The notes: a model not told the origin generated them from the letters alone. A stretch of 64,000 nucleotides of DNA from HGM04593 sp045647745 (GCA_045647745.1 JAZRMQ010000064.1:41738-105737), one strand, 5' to 3'; positions 17,300 through 26,612 are shown, counted from the stretch's first letter. Numbers and translations: made by a program.

Positions 17300-18250
17300 A
17301 TGATTAAAAAGATATTCAACCGCATAAACTTAGTTTGCAAAGAGACTATTTCACTGCTCCGCAGTGGATGGTCTATAGGCTACGTTATATGGAATTTCAT
17401 TTGGTGGTTGTCGTGGAGTCTTAAATTACAAAAACTCAACAAAATAGCAACTGACAAAAAGACCATCTACATTGAAAAACATCTTTTAAAACATTATAGT
17501 GATATTATAGAAAAATATCGCACAGCAAAAGAGAGTTGTTGCGAGTGTAAGGATTTTAAAATTTGGGTATTCTGGGGACAAGGCAAAGACAAGATGCCAG
17601 CTTTGGTTAAAGCTTGCTATAATAAGATGATACAGAACAATCCCAACGTACAATTCATTGATATGGGGAATGTCCGTTCGTTTGTTAATATCCCTGAAAT
17701 TGTATATGAAAAACTAAATAGAAAAGAGATTTCTTATACAAATTTCAGCGATATTCTTCGTAATTCTCTTTTGGCACAACACGGAGGAGTTTGGATAGAC
17801 AGCACAGTCTGGTTCCCACACAAAATGCCAAATATAATTCAAGAATGCACTATATTCTCTCCTCATAATGTCGAAAGTGACACAACATTGGTAGGTTATG
17901 CATTAGGAAGTAATAAAATTGCTAGTGTAACATTTTCTTTTATGAGAGATATGCTGACTGCTGTTTGTGTAAAAGAAAAAACTTGGCCAGATTATTTGTT
18001 GATGGGATATTTATTTGATTTTGCATATAAAAATATCCCTGCAACAAAAACAGCAATAGATGAAACACCACAAAACAACACTCGCCGCTTTATGCTCTTT
18101 GCTTTAATGAACAAGCCTTGGAATGAGGAGGTGTACAACGACTTAATAAAGGATAATTTCATTTTTAAATTGAGTTATAAAGCCAATTACAAGTTAACTT
18201 GTGATGGGGAGAAGACATTCTATGCACAATTGATAGAAAACAATAAATGA
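17300..18250 (+). CDS. Capsular polysaccharide synthesis protein (Caps_synth-type glycosyltransferase)
   Basis: 316 residues. An N-terminal amphipathic/hydrophobic stretch (20-45) may attach it to the membrane. IWVFWGQGKDKMPALVKACYNKM, NFSDILRNSLLAQHGG and VWIDSTVW (163-170) match the Caps_synth/GT32-like family, in which the donor site is D-x-D or D-x-[ST]; here it reads D-S-T. It is predicted to transfer a hexose to the glycan. It overlaps the next gene by ATGA at 18247. A+T-rich. Confidence 0.82.
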   Translation: MIKKIFNRINLVCKETISLLRSGWSIGYVIWNFIWWLSWSLKLQKLNKIATDKKTIYIEKHLLKHYSDIIEKYRTAKESCCECKDFKIWVFWGQGKDKMPALVKACYNKMIQNNPNVQFIDMGNVRSFVNIPEIVYEKLNRKEISYTNFSDILRNSLLAQHGGVWIDSTVWFPHKMPNIIQECTIFSPHNVESDTTLVGYALGSNKIASVTFSFMRDMLTAVCVKEKTWPDYLLMGYLFDFAYKNIPATKTAIDETPQNNTRRFMLFALMNKPWNEEVYNDLIKDNFIFKLSYKANYKLTCDGEKTFYAQLIENNK

Positions 18251-19296
18251 GCCAGCACAATACATATATATCTGCAGCTAAAGGCCTTGTAATAATCCTA
18301 ATGGTTATTGGGCACTCTGGAGCACCATCTGGCCTTGCTGGCAGTATCTACCTTTTTCATATGCCTTGCTTTTTCTTAATTTCGGGTTATCTGTTTAAGG
18401 AAAAACATCTGAACGACACTAAAACATTTATTTTAAAGAAGGTAAAAGGTTTATATTTACCATTTGTAAAATGGTCATTAATATTCTTGTTATTTCATAA
18501 TATACTTTACCATCTAAATCTTTATGGTATAAAGTATAACACGAGTGATTTTCTTTCAAAAGTTTTTCACATCTTGACAATAACCGGTAGTGAACAATTA
18601 TTGGGTGGCTTTTGGTTTTTGAAAGAATTGTTGTATGCCTCAATAATATCTTTTTTTGTTTTCAAATTATTGCAGACTTTAAAACTGAATTTAAAATTAT
18701 CGACACTGATTGTTTGCTCTTTATTGTTTGTGCTGTTGGCATTTATTCAAAGTGTCATCACTTTTAAGATTCCAACAATTGGCAGCAAAACACTATTAGC
18801 CACAAGTTATTTTATAGCAGGTGTTGCTCTATCAAAAATTGATAACACTTTTATAAACCTAGATAAGCTAAAGGTTGGTATAATACTATTTATAGCATTT
18901 ATTGTCTCCTCTTTTTTTGTAAAAGGCGGAATGACAGAACAAGGATATTCCATTTTTCCATATTATGCAACATCACTCATTGGCTCGGTTGCCATAATTT
19001 ATCTAATAAAATATTTAGGAGAAAAGGTTGTAAATATTTTGGATTATGTTGGCAAAAAGACCTTGTATGTCCTTATTTTTCATTTTATATCGTTTAAGAT
19101 TGTGTCTCTTGTATTAATAATAGCAAGCAAAGCACCTTTAACAAAACTAGCCTCTTTTCCTGTTTTTGAAAGCACCAATAATTACTCTTGGGTTATTTAT
19201 TCCATTGTTGGAGTTATTATTCCCTTACTCATTGAAGAGGGAATGAATAGGTTTTCTTTATTTTGGGACAAGAGAAATTTCCTAAAAAGAGCATAA
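18247..19296 (+). CDS. Acyltransferase-3 family membrane O-acyltransferase
   Basis: 349 residues. It starts TYISAAKGLVIILMVIGHSG, matching the first helix of PF01757 with the conserved His, and FLISGYLF is the family's second-helix motif. About ten membrane segments in total. This is the third acyltransferase-3 gene of the locus and the closest to the OafB/YeeF-like 'fucose 4-O-acetylase' group by its K-G-x-x-I-I start. Its stop shares one base with the next ATG (TAATG at 19294-19298), so translation is probably coupled. Confidence 0.86.
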   Translation: MSQHNTYISAAKGLVIILMVIGHSGAPSGLAGSIYLFHMPCFFLISGYLFKEKHLNDTKTFILKKVKGLYLPFVKWSLIFLLFHNILYHLNLYGIKYNTSDFLSKVFHILTITGSEQLLGGFWFLKELLYASIISFFVFKLLQTLKLNLKLSTLIVCSLLFVLLAFIQSVITFKIPTIGSKTLLATSYFIAGVALSKIDNTFINLDKLKVGIILFIAFIVSSFFVKGGMTEQGYSIFPYYATSLIGSVAIIYLIKYLGEKVVNILDYVGKKTLYVLIFHFISFKIVSLVLIIASKAPLTKLASFPVFESTNNYSWVIYSIVGVIIPLLIEEGMNRFSLFWDKRNFLKRA

Positions 19297-20531
19297 TGAA
19301 GCAAAAGACAAAAATATTCGTTTCGGCTTATGCTTGTGAGCCGGGGCTTGGCAGCGAGATTGGTGTTGGATGGCACTGGGTGCTCGAGATGTCGAAACAC
19401 TTTGAGTTGTGGGTGCTCACACGCGAGAGTAATCGTGGCACTATTGAGCCGTGGATTGCCCAGCATCCGGAATTTGCGGGCATACACTTTCTTTACTTTG
19501 ACCTGCCAAAATGGGCTCGATTTTGGAAGAAAGGTATGCGTGGCGTGCGCACATACTACAATATTTGGCAATTGTGCACCAACAGCATTGTAAAGCGCAC
19601 AATGCGCGAGAATAACATCAAGGTGTTCCACCACCTTACATACGGTAACGTGCTATGGAAAGTGAGCTCATACGGGCAAAAGCAGTTCTTCGTTTGGGGG
19701 CCAGTGGGTGGTCTTGAGACTATCCCGGCAGAATATAGCCGTCACTATGCTCGCAAGAGCCGGCTCATTGAGTGGGTGCGCCGCTTGGCGGTGAAGGCTC
19801 TGCCACTGAATTTTGGGTTCAAGAGACGTTGCAAGAATGCCGACCTTATATTGTGTAAAACAGAGATTACGCGTGCCCTTATACCGGCAAAGCAACGGCA
19901 CAAAAGCGTGCTTTTCACCGATGTGGCTGTTGAAAAAGAATCAACGACCACCACAAAAAACAAAAACAATGAGAGCATTGAATTTATCACCATTGGGCGC
20001 CTCGATGCTTGGCGTGGGTTCGACCTTGTCATCGAGAGCTTTGCACGCGTGGCAAAAGAGAATAAAAATCTGCATTTGACCATTGTAGGCAAGGGCGCCG
20101 ACAAGGAACGCTTGAAAGATATTGCCCAAAGACTTGGCGTGCAGGAAAAGATAACGTTCGCCGGCAAGGTAACAATGGACGAATACTATCGTTTGCTTGC
20201 TGCAGCCGACGTTGTTGTGAACGCATCGCTAAAAGAGGGGGCTGTGACAGTTTCATTCGACTCAATGGCAATGGGCAAGCCCCTTATATGCCTTGACACG
20301 ACAGGCTATACACGATATTTTTCTAACGAATACGCCGTTGTTATTCCACGCACAGCACGCGAGGAGGTTGTAACAAATTTAGCAACGGCAATGGAGCGCT
20401 TGTCAAATGCCGACGAGCGCGTGTCTATTGGCGAAAAGGCAAGAAATGCAGGAGCGCAGTTCACTTGGCAGGCTCGTGGCGAGGAGTACAAGGAGTTGCT
20501 GATGAAAAACTTAGAGAAATTATGCAAATAA
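19296..20531 (+). CDS. Family 4 (GT-B) glycosyltransferase with altered E-x7-E motif
   Basis: 411 residues from the ATG at 19296, chosen over an in-frame ATG at 19263 because it overlaps the upstream stop (TAATG) and gives KIFVSAYACEPGLGSE, the standard N-terminus of this GT4 subgroup. The C-domain shows TIGRLDAWRGFDLVIESF and KITFAGKV. The catalytic-motif region reads EGAVTVSFD, E-x7-D instead of E-x7-E. Rich in G and C relative to its neighbours, and bounded by A+T-rich genes. Probably a cytosolic sugar transferase. Confidence 0.86.
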   Translation: MKQKTKIFVSAYACEPGLGSEIGVGWHWVLEMSKHFELWVLTRESNRGTIEPWIAQHPEFAGIHFLYFDLPKWARFWKKGMRGVRTYYNIWQLCTNSIVKRTMRENNIKVFHHLTYGNVLWKVSSYGQKQFFVWGPVGGLETIPAEYSRHYARKSRLIEWVRRLAVKALPLNFGFKRRCKNADLILCKTEITRALIPAKQRHKSVLFTDVAVEKESTTTTKNKNNESIEFITIGRLDAWRGFDLVIESFARVAKENKNLHLTIVGKGADKERLKDIAQRLGVQEKITFAGKVTMDEYYRLLAAADVVVNASLKEGAVTVSFDSMAMGKPLICLDTTGYTRYFSNEYAVVIPRTAREEVVTNLATAMERLSNADERVSIGEKARNAGAQFTWQARGEEYKELLMKNLEKLCK

Positions 20532-20574
20532 TTTCAGAGAAGGTTATAAAACTAAAAGGCAAAAATCATATATA

Positions 20575-21675
20575 ATGACCACTCTTGACAATATCCTCGA
20601 CTTTACCGGCGGTGATAAATTCTACCGCTTTGGCAATGCCGACGGCAAATATTGGATTGTGCCGGCACGTGGTGTGCGCACTGCGCTTAACCTTTACCAA
20701 CCAAGCGGCATAAAAGGTAAAATTCTAAAAGCCTTGCTCCCCTGCCTACATTGGTTTGCACCGGCGCGCAAGGCAATAAAAGCCGAGACTGTAAAATGCC
20801 GCTTGAACAGCGAGCTTAAAGAGCTATTGTGCAAGACTTTTGGAGTACAGAATATAGAGTTCAGCATCTTTGAGGGAACGCCATCGGCTTCACAAAAAAT
20901 CACTATACAGATAAGTCAAAATGATAAAATCATTGGATACTGCAAAATATCCGATGAGAAAAACATTTTTGAACTTTTTGAAAAAGAATACAATAACCTG
21001 AAGTGGCTAAATCAAAAAGGTGTTAAAGAAATTCCACAGGCATTGTATTGTGGCAAAGTCAATAATCTGTTTGTGTTTATACAATCAACGCAAAAAAGCA
21101 ATAACTCAAGAGTGCCACACAAACTCACAATGCAACACGTTGAGTTTATAAACAATTTACACCAAAGCACCTCAATTGAAATTCCATTTGAAGAGAGTGA
21201 ATTGTGCAAAGAGATAACCTATCTAAAATCCATTATTCACAATATACAAGAGTGTGATAGGTCTGCGTTTGAAAAAAGTATAGAACATATTGAGAAGCAC
21301 TACAAGAAGAGTGCAAAAAATACTTTTTCTTTCTTTCACGGTGATTTCACTCCTTGGAATATGTATTTAGAAGGTGGGGAGTTGCAGGTTTTTGACTTTG
21401 AATTTGCAGGAAGAACATTTCCTCCACGAATAGATTTGTTGCATTTTGTTATGCAAGTGTGGATTTTGGAAAAGAAACTTAATGCAGACTGCATATACTC
21501 AAGATTGGAACTTTTTAAAAAACAATATGATTTTAGCAACACAAGCATCATTTGCTATTTAATTCATATTCTTTCGTTCTATTTCAAGCTATATAAGGGC
21601 CATTTTGACACAAAAGACAATGGTTACATTATATGGACAACGCTGTTAAAGAAATATATAGATGTCATAAAATGA
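20575..21675 (+). CDS. Aminoglycoside-phosphotransferase-like kinase
   Basis: 366 residues. HGDFTPWN at 255-262 is the Brenner-type catalytic motif of APH/choline-kinase-like enzymes and DFEFAGR at 274-280 is the metal-binding D-x-[DE] motif. Residues 130-200 resemble the N-lobe to hinge connection. The first 100 residues (with KYWIVPARG and a GIKGKILKALLP basic helix) do not look like the family. In the DNA this first part is G+C-rich while the kinase part from about 20890 is A+T-rich, which points to a mosaic gene. A small-molecule or glycan kinase in the operon is the simplest reading. It overlaps the next gene by ATGA. Confidence 0.72.
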   Translation: MTTLDNILDFTGGDKFYRFGNADGKYWIVPARGVRTALNLYQPSGIKGKILKALLPCLHWFAPARKAIKAETVKCRLNSELKELLCKTFGVQNIEFSIFEGTPSASQKITIQISQNDKIIGYCKISDEKNIFELFEKEYNNLKWLNQKGVKEIPQALYCGKVNNLFVFIQSTQKSNNSRVPHKLTMQHVEFINNLHQSTSIEIPFEESELCKEITYLKSIIHNIQECDRSAFEKSIEHIEKHYKKSAKNTFSFFHGDFTPWNMYLEGGELQVFDFEFAGRTFPPRIDLLHFVMQVWILEKKLNADCIYSRLELFKKQYDFSNTSIICYLIHILSFYFKLYKGHFDTKDNGYIIWTTLLKKYIDVIK

Positions 21676-22646
21676 AGAGACAGATTTTGAATATAGCTTA
21701 TTCATTTGATGATGGATACGCCCAACACGCAGCCGTATCAATGTTGTCGTTATTTGAAAACAACAAGGATATTGACGAGATTATTGTTTATGTTATTACA
21801 AATTCCTTAAGCGAGGATAATGTGTTGAAGATTGAGCAGATTGCCAAACAATATGAACGCACTATTCGCTACATAGACCTTCACAAGCTTACCGAAAGAT
21901 TGAAGATAGAGACAAACTTTAACAGGAGTGCTTATGGTAGAATCTTCCTTGATACATTAACAGATGTTGATAGAATTGTATATGTTGACAGCGACACTGT
22001 AATAAATGGTTCACTCAAAGAGTTGATGGAACTTGATTTAAAGGACACCCTTGTTGCGGGAGTACAAGATACCGTAAACCCCTATTATATTCTCAATATT
22101 GAGCTTGATTATAACAGCAGATACATTAATGATGGCGGCGTCATTGTCATTAATCTTGAATTGTGGAGAGAAAAAAACATTACCGAAAAATGCATTGATT
22201 TTGTTTATAAGTTCAATGGTTGCCCACCGCACAACGACCAAGGAACCATTAACGCTGTCTGCAGTGGATTTATAAAAATTCTGCCGGCAAATTACAATGT
22301 TATGCCTCCAATGTTCTGCTTCACACAAAAACAGTTGTGTTCTCTATTCAAAATGAGAGAATATTACACTCAACAAGAAATTGACGAGGCTGTCAAGAAA
22401 CCAATTGTAATACACTATACCGATGAATTTTTTAATCGTCCTTGGTTTTCTAACTGCACACACCCATTAAAAGAGTTATATCTTGAATATTTATCAAAAA
22501 CCCCGTGGAGAGGTAGCGCACTACCATTCAAGAATATTACCAGAAACTGCAAAATACAAAATTGGGTCTACAAAAATTGTCCATTTTTCATTTATAAACT
22601 AATGATTAGGTTCATTGAATTCAAACACACCATAATCCGAAAATGA
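21672..22646 (+). CDS. Family 8 glycosyltransferase
   Basis: 324 residues from the ATG at 21672, which overlaps the previous stop; an in-frame ATG at 21633 would extend into the kinase gene. LNIAYSFDDGYAQHAAVSMLSL is the GT8 opening, RIVYVDSDTVING at 101-113 carries the metal-binding D-S-D (106-108), and INDGGVIVINLELWR and HNDQGTIN are typical later motifs. It is similar to LPS galactosyl- and glucosyltransferases (RfaI/RfaJ type). It probably adds an alpha-linked hexose. Overlaps the next gene by ATGA at 22643. Confidence 0.9.
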   Translation: MKRQILNIAYSFDDGYAQHAAVSMLSLFENNKDIDEIIVYVITNSLSEDNVLKIEQIAKQYERTIRYIDLHKLTERLKIETNFNRSAYGRIFLDTLTDVDRIVYVDSDTVINGSLKELMELDLKDTLVAGVQDTVNPYYILNIELDYNSRYINDGGVIVINLELWREKNITEKCIDFVYKFNGCPPHNDQGTINAVCSGFIKILPANYNVMPPMFCFTQKQLCSLFKMREYYTQQEIDEAVKKPIVIHYTDEFFNRPWFSNCTHPLKELYLEYLSKTPWRGSALPFKNITRNCKIQNWVYKNCPFFIYKLMIRFIEFKHTIIRK

Positions 22647-23722
22647 AAAATATCGTCTGTTTTCATCTATTCAACGACTATAGCGGCAGCCCTCAGGTGT
22701 TGCGCACCGTGATAGAGGGGTTACTCGAGCGAGGCTTTCACATAGACCTTGTGACCTCGCGAGGCGGTGTGCTCGATGAGCTGAAAGGCAAAGAAGGACT
22801 GAAATTGAGGCAATATAACTACAAATTTGCACGTAACAAATTGGTGAGGGCTATGCGATACACGTGGGTGCAGCTGCAAGCCTTTTTCATTGCGCTCAGT
22901 TATATGTTCAAGAAAGATACCGCGATATATATAAACACAATATTGCCCGTTGGCGCTGCTATCGGTGGGCGCATTACCGGCAAAAAGGTTGTATATCACT
23001 ACCACGAGAACGCAAAGGCAAAAAGCACAGCCTATCGCATATTGGCAAAGATTATGCAGTTGATTGCAAGCGATATTATCTGCGTATCGCAGTATCAGCG
23101 TTCGTTTCTGCGACGCAAGAAAAGGGTTTTTGTTATCCCTAATGCCCTGCAAAAGAAGATAGCCGAAAGGCTGGCACCCGATAGTGACAGAGCTTTTGAG
23201 AACCAGCGGGTGCTGATGCTTGGCTCACTAAAAGGTTATAAAGGGACCGATGAGTTCATTGCCATTGCAAGCCGAATGAACCAATATCAATTTGAACTTG
23301 TTATAAATGACTCACAGGAGAATATCGACAGATATTTAAAAGAGAGAAATATTACCCCCACGACAAATCTTACTATCTACCCGCGACAGGAAGACGTGGC
23401 TCCATTCTACAACCGGGCAACATTAGTGCTGAACTTGTCGAACAAGAAACAATTTATTGAAACATTCGGCCTCACAGCCTTGGAGGCGATGAGCGCCGGC
23501 CTGCCCATAATTGTGCCGACAGTAGGCGGCATTGCCGAGATGGTTACCGACGGAGAAAATGGTTATAAGATTGACTCGCAAGATTGCGAAGAGATAGAAA
23601 AGTGTATAGAAAATATTTTACGCAATAAAGTTTTTTTTGTAAATTTGTCAAATAATGCACTGGCAAAATCCAAAATGTATGATGCAAAGTGTATGATTGA
23701 TAATATTGCAAAAATTTTGTAA
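22643..23722 (+). CDS. Family 4 (GT-B) glycosyltransferase
   Basis: 359 residues. The N-domain begins NIVCFHLFNDYSGSPQVLR, with a glycine-containing acceptor loop; IICVSQYQR marks the domain hinge; the C-domain has LMLGSLKGYKGTDEF and the complete E-x7-E motif ETFGLTALEAMSAGLP. Retaining sugar transferase acting on the lipid-linked intermediate. The last 130 bases are markedly more A+T-rich than the rest. The following gene has a GTG start 25 bases downstream. Confidence 0.9.
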   Translation: MKNIVCFHLFNDYSGSPQVLRTVIEGLLERGFHIDLVTSRGGVLDELKGKEGLKLRQYNYKFARNKLVRAMRYTWVQLQAFFIALSYMFKKDTAIYINTILPVGAAIGGRITGKKVVYHYHENAKAKSTAYRILAKIMQLIASDIICVSQYQRSFLRRKKRVFVIPNALQKKIAERLAPDSDRAFENQRVLMLGSLKGYKGTDEFIAIASRMNQYQFELVINDSQENIDRYLKERNITPTTNLTIYPRQEDVAPFYNRATLVLNLSNKKQFIETFGLTALEAMSAGLPIIVPTVGGIAEMVTDGENGYKIDSQDCEEIEKCIENILRNKVFFVNLSNNALAKSKMYDAKCMIDNIAKIL

Positions 23723-23746
23723 ACAACAGTTTGCAACGCCCATAAA

Positions 23747-24814
23747 GTGAAAAAAGTCGCTATCATAGGAACACAAGGAGTGCCGGCAAACTACGGAGGC
23801 TTCGAGACGCTTGTTGAAAATATTATTGGAGAAAATTGCTCCAATGATATACTATACACTATATTTTGCAGCAGCAAGGATATGCCAAGCAAAATAAAAG
23901 AGCACAAAGGCGCAAGGCTCAAATATGTGCCTTTGAAAGCCAATGGAGTTCAGAGTATTCCCTACGACATTATTTCAATGATGCGCGCAATGTGTGGATA
24001 CGATGCAATTCTCATCCTTGGTGTGTCGGGCTGTATATTCCTCCCTATATTCAAACTATTTTGTCGCAAAAAGGTTATTGTAAACATTGATGGCCTTGAA
24101 TACCGCAGAGCAAAATGGAAAAATTGGGTGAGAAAATTCCTTAAATTCTCGGAAAAGGTCGCTGTGCGTTTTGCCGACGTGATTATCACGGACAACAAAG
24201 GCATACAGGATTATGTGAGAGAGGAGTATAAAAAAGAGACCACACTGATTGCATACGGCGGCAACCACGCACTACTTGACATTACCAAGGAGCGCGAGGA
24301 AGAGATTTTAAAGCAGTATAATCTTGAACGTGGCAATTACTCGATAAGTGTGTGCCGCATTGAACCCGAGAACAACTGCCACATTACACTCGAAGCTTTT
24401 AGGGAGAATGGCAAAAGACTTGTATTCATTGGAAACTGGAACCGCAATGGTTACAGCAGAAAATTAAAGGAAGAGTACAGCAAATACAGCAATATCACGT
24501 TGCTCAACAGCATTTACGACCTTGACATTCTTCACACGCTGCGCAGCAACACCAGATTTTATATTCACGGACATTGCGCCGGTGGCACAAACCCCTCGCT
24601 TGTTGAGGCAATGTTTTTTGGACAACCAATTCTTGCGTTCGACGTTGTATACAACCGTGAAACGACGAGCAACAAAGGACACTATTACAAGAATTTAGAG
24701 GAGTTGCAAGCACTCATTGAAAAGGGCGTAGACAACGGCAAGGAGCTTAAAGAGATTGCACACGAGCGATACACTTGGGCACAGATTGCCAAGGAATACG
24801 AAGCGTTGTATTAA
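23747..24814 (+). CDS. DUF1972-type family 4 glycosyltransferase (WchF/Cps2T-like)
   Basis: 355 residues. It starts with GTG at 23747: no ATG lies between the in-frame stop at 23720 and this codon, and the family's N-terminal hallmark AIIGTQGVPANYGGFETL follows directly. This DUF1972 motif is typical of rhamnosyltransferases such as WchF/Cps2T, which act on the second sugar of streptococcal capsules. The donor domain has ISVCRIEPENN and GGTNPSLVEAMFFG. As the last gene of the locus it is followed at once by a strong hairpin terminator. Rhamnose as donor is suggested by family only. Confidence 0.85.
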   Translation: MKKVAIIGTQGVPANYGGFETLVENIIGENCSNDILYTIFCSSKDMPSKIKEHKGARLKYVPLKANGVQSIPYDIISMMRAMCGYDAILILGVSGCIFLPIFKLFCRKKVIVNIDGLEYRRAKWKNWVRKFLKFSEKVAVRFADVIITDNKGIQDYVREEYKKETTLIAYGGNHALLDITKEREEEILKQYNLERGNYSISVCRIEPENNCHITLEAFRENGKRLVFIGNWNRNGYSRKLKEEYSKYSNITLLNSIYDLDILHTLRSNTRFYIHGHCAGGTNPSLVEAMFFGQPILAFDVVYNRETTSNKGHYYKNLEELQALIEKGVDNGKELKEIAHERYTWAQIAKEYEALY

Positions 24815-24833
24815 AATTGTGTCACTACAATTA

Positions 24834-24877
24834 AGAACGATAGACGGCTTGCCCCGAGGCAAGCCGTCTATCGTTCT
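24834..24877. terminator. Bidirectional terminator closing the polysaccharide locus
   Basis: A perfect 20-bp stem with a four-base loop: left arm 24834-24853 (ends ACGGCTTGCC), right arm 24858-24877 (starts GGCAAGCCGT). A T-rich run follows on the + strand. The convergent ABC-F gene has its TAG stop at 24876-24878, i.e. inside the right arm, so one hairpin serves both directions and is also the end of a coding region. Confidence 0.92.
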
Positions 24878-26510
24878 ATTTTCTTTCCAGCTCACTAAGT
24901 TCCTCCATCTTTTTGGTTGCAAGGAACTCGTAAATACCACATAAATGCTCACGCACCTTTCCGTGACCAAACTCGTAGACCTTTGTCACAAGGCCATCGA
25001 GAAAGTCGCGGTCGTGGCTTACACAAATTAGCGTGCCATCATAATCCTGCAACGCCTGTTTAAGAATATCTTTTGTCTTGAGGTCGAGGTGATTGGTAGG
25101 CTCGTCAAGAATAAGCAGGTTCACCGGCTCAAGCAACAGTTTCAACAGAGCCAAGCGAGTGCGCTCGCCACCAGAGAGCACCTTGACTTTTTTAGTGCTT
25201 GCCTCACCGCCGAACATAAAAGCGCCCAGCAGGTCGCGTATCTTGTTGCGAATTTCACCCTTGGCAACATCGTCAATCGTTTGGAACACCGTCAGCTCCT
25301 CGTCGAGCAACGATGCTTGATTTTGAGCAAAATAACCAATCTGCACATTATGACCGAGCTGCAATGAGCCCTCGTGCTCAAGCTCTTTCATAATACATTT
25401 TACGAGAGTAGACTTTCCCTCGCCGTTGCGGCCGACAAAAGCCACTTTGTTACCACGCTCAATGGTTAGCGTTGCACCGGAGAAGATGCGCTTCTCACCA
25501 AAAGCTTTGCCCACTCCATCCATAATAACAGGATATTGCCCGGCACGTGGCGATGGCGGAAATTTAAGCCTCAATGCCGAAGTATCCTCCTCGTCAACCT
25601 CAATAATCTCAAGTTTCTCGAGCATCTTCACGCGGCTCTGTACCTGCAGGGTCTTTGAATAGGTACCCTTAAAGCGCTCTATAAAATCCTTTGTCTCCTG
25701 TATCATCTTCTGCTGCTCCTCGTACTGCTTCATCTGCTGCTGACGACGCTCGGCACGCAACACAAGATACTGTGAATAGTTGACCTTGTAGTCATATATT
25801 CGCCCCATTGTCACCTCGATGGTGCGAGTGGTGATATTATCGACAAATTTACGGTCGTGGCTGATGACAACGACAGCCTTGCCGTTGTTCACAAGAAAAT
25901 CCTCGAGCCAGCCTATTGATTCAATATCCAAGTGATTAGTGGGCTCGTCGAGCAGCAACACATCGGGGTTACGGAGGAGCATCTTGGCAAGCTCTATACG
26001 CATACGCCAGCCACCACTGAACTCGCTTGTTTGGCGATTAAAATCTTTTCGCTCAAAGCCCAAGCCAAGAAGAGTCTTTTCAACATCCTCCTCAAAGTGA
26101 GTCATATCAATGGCATAAAATTTCTCACTCTTGGTGGCTACCTCCTCGATGAGAGCCATATAATCATCGCTCTCATAATCGGTGCGGGTGGCAAGTTCGT
26201 TGTTCATTCGGTCGAGCTCGGCCTCCATCTCATAGAGGTGAGCAAACGCCTGAGAAGCCTCCTCAAAGACCGTGCGGCCATCCTCGGTCATCAAATGCTG
26301 TGGCAAATAGGCAATGACCGTATCTTTAGGAGCCGAAACAGTGCCACGCGAAGCAGTGCGCACACCGGCAAGTATCTTTAGCAAAGTACTCTTTCCCGCT
26401 CCGTTCTTGCCCATAAGGGCAATGCGGTCCTTCTCATTTATCACAAACGAAACATCGCTAAAAAGCGTTGTTCCACCAAACTCAACAGCCAACCCATCGA
26501 CCGAAACCAT
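24876..26510 (-). CDS. ABC-F family ATPase (ribosome-associated type)
   Basis: 544 residues with two ABC domains and no membrane segment. Domain 1: Walker A GKNGAGKST at 34-42, signature FSGGWRMR, Walker B LLLDEPTNHLD. Domain 2: GRNGEGKST, LSGGERTRLALLK, LLILDEPTNHLD and SHDRDFLD. Between them is a charged coiled-coil linker (RRQQQMKQYEEQQKMIQE), the P-site tRNA interaction motif region of ABC-F proteins. It probably acts on stalled or starting ribosomes, like the Uup/YbiT/EttA group; an antibiotic-resistance role cannot be excluded but the chromosomal context favours housekeeping. It starts divergent from thrA and ends within the terminator stem. Confidence 0.93.
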   Translation of the reverse strand: MVSVDGLAVEFGGTTLFSDVSFVINEKDRIALMGKNGAGKSTLLKILAGVRTASRGTVSAPKDTVIAYLPQHLMTEDGRTVFEEASQAFAHLYEMEAELDRMNNELATRTDYESDDYMALIEEVATKSEKFYAIDMTHFEEDVEKTLLGLGFERKDFNRQTSEFSGGWRMRIELAKMLLRNPDVLLLDEPTNHLDIESIGWLEDFLVNNGKAVVVISHDRKFVDNITTRTIEVTMGRIYDYKVNYSQYLVLRAERRQQQMKQYEEQQKMIQETKDFIERFKGTYSKTLQVQSRVKMLEKLEIIEVDEEDTSALRLKFPPSPRAGQYPVIMDGVGKAFGEKRIFSGATLTIERGNKVAFVGRNGEGKSTLVKCIMKELEHEGSLQLGHNVQIGYFAQNQASLLDEELTVFQTIDDVAKGEIRNKIRDLLGAFMFGGEASTKKVKVLSGGERTRLALLKLLLEPVNLLILDEPTNHLDLKTKDILKQALQDYDGTLICVSHDRDFLDGLVTKVYEFGHGKVREHLCGIYEFLATKKMEELSELERK

Positions 26511-26581
26511 ATTCTCTAATGTTTAAATTTGTTATAATTGGATGTAAAGATACTAACAAACGAGCAAAGAACATAAATTTG

Positions 26582-26612
26582 TTGCTGTTTTAGCGCAAAA
26601 AAAGTAAATTTG
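26582..26612 (+). promoter_or_regulatory. Bacteroides-type promoter of thrA
   Basis: TTG at 26582-26584, a 20-base spacer, then TAAATTTG at 26605-26612, an exact TAnnTTTG -7 box. The thrA ATG lies 53 bases downstream. No ribosome-binding sequence is evident. Confidence 0.75.

Noticed and set aside
1..24814. Invertible promoter or integrase controlling the polysaccharide locus
   Set aside because: Such promoters occur at the 5' end of Bacteroides capsule loci, which is outside the window; no recombinase gene or matching inverted repeats were seen inside.
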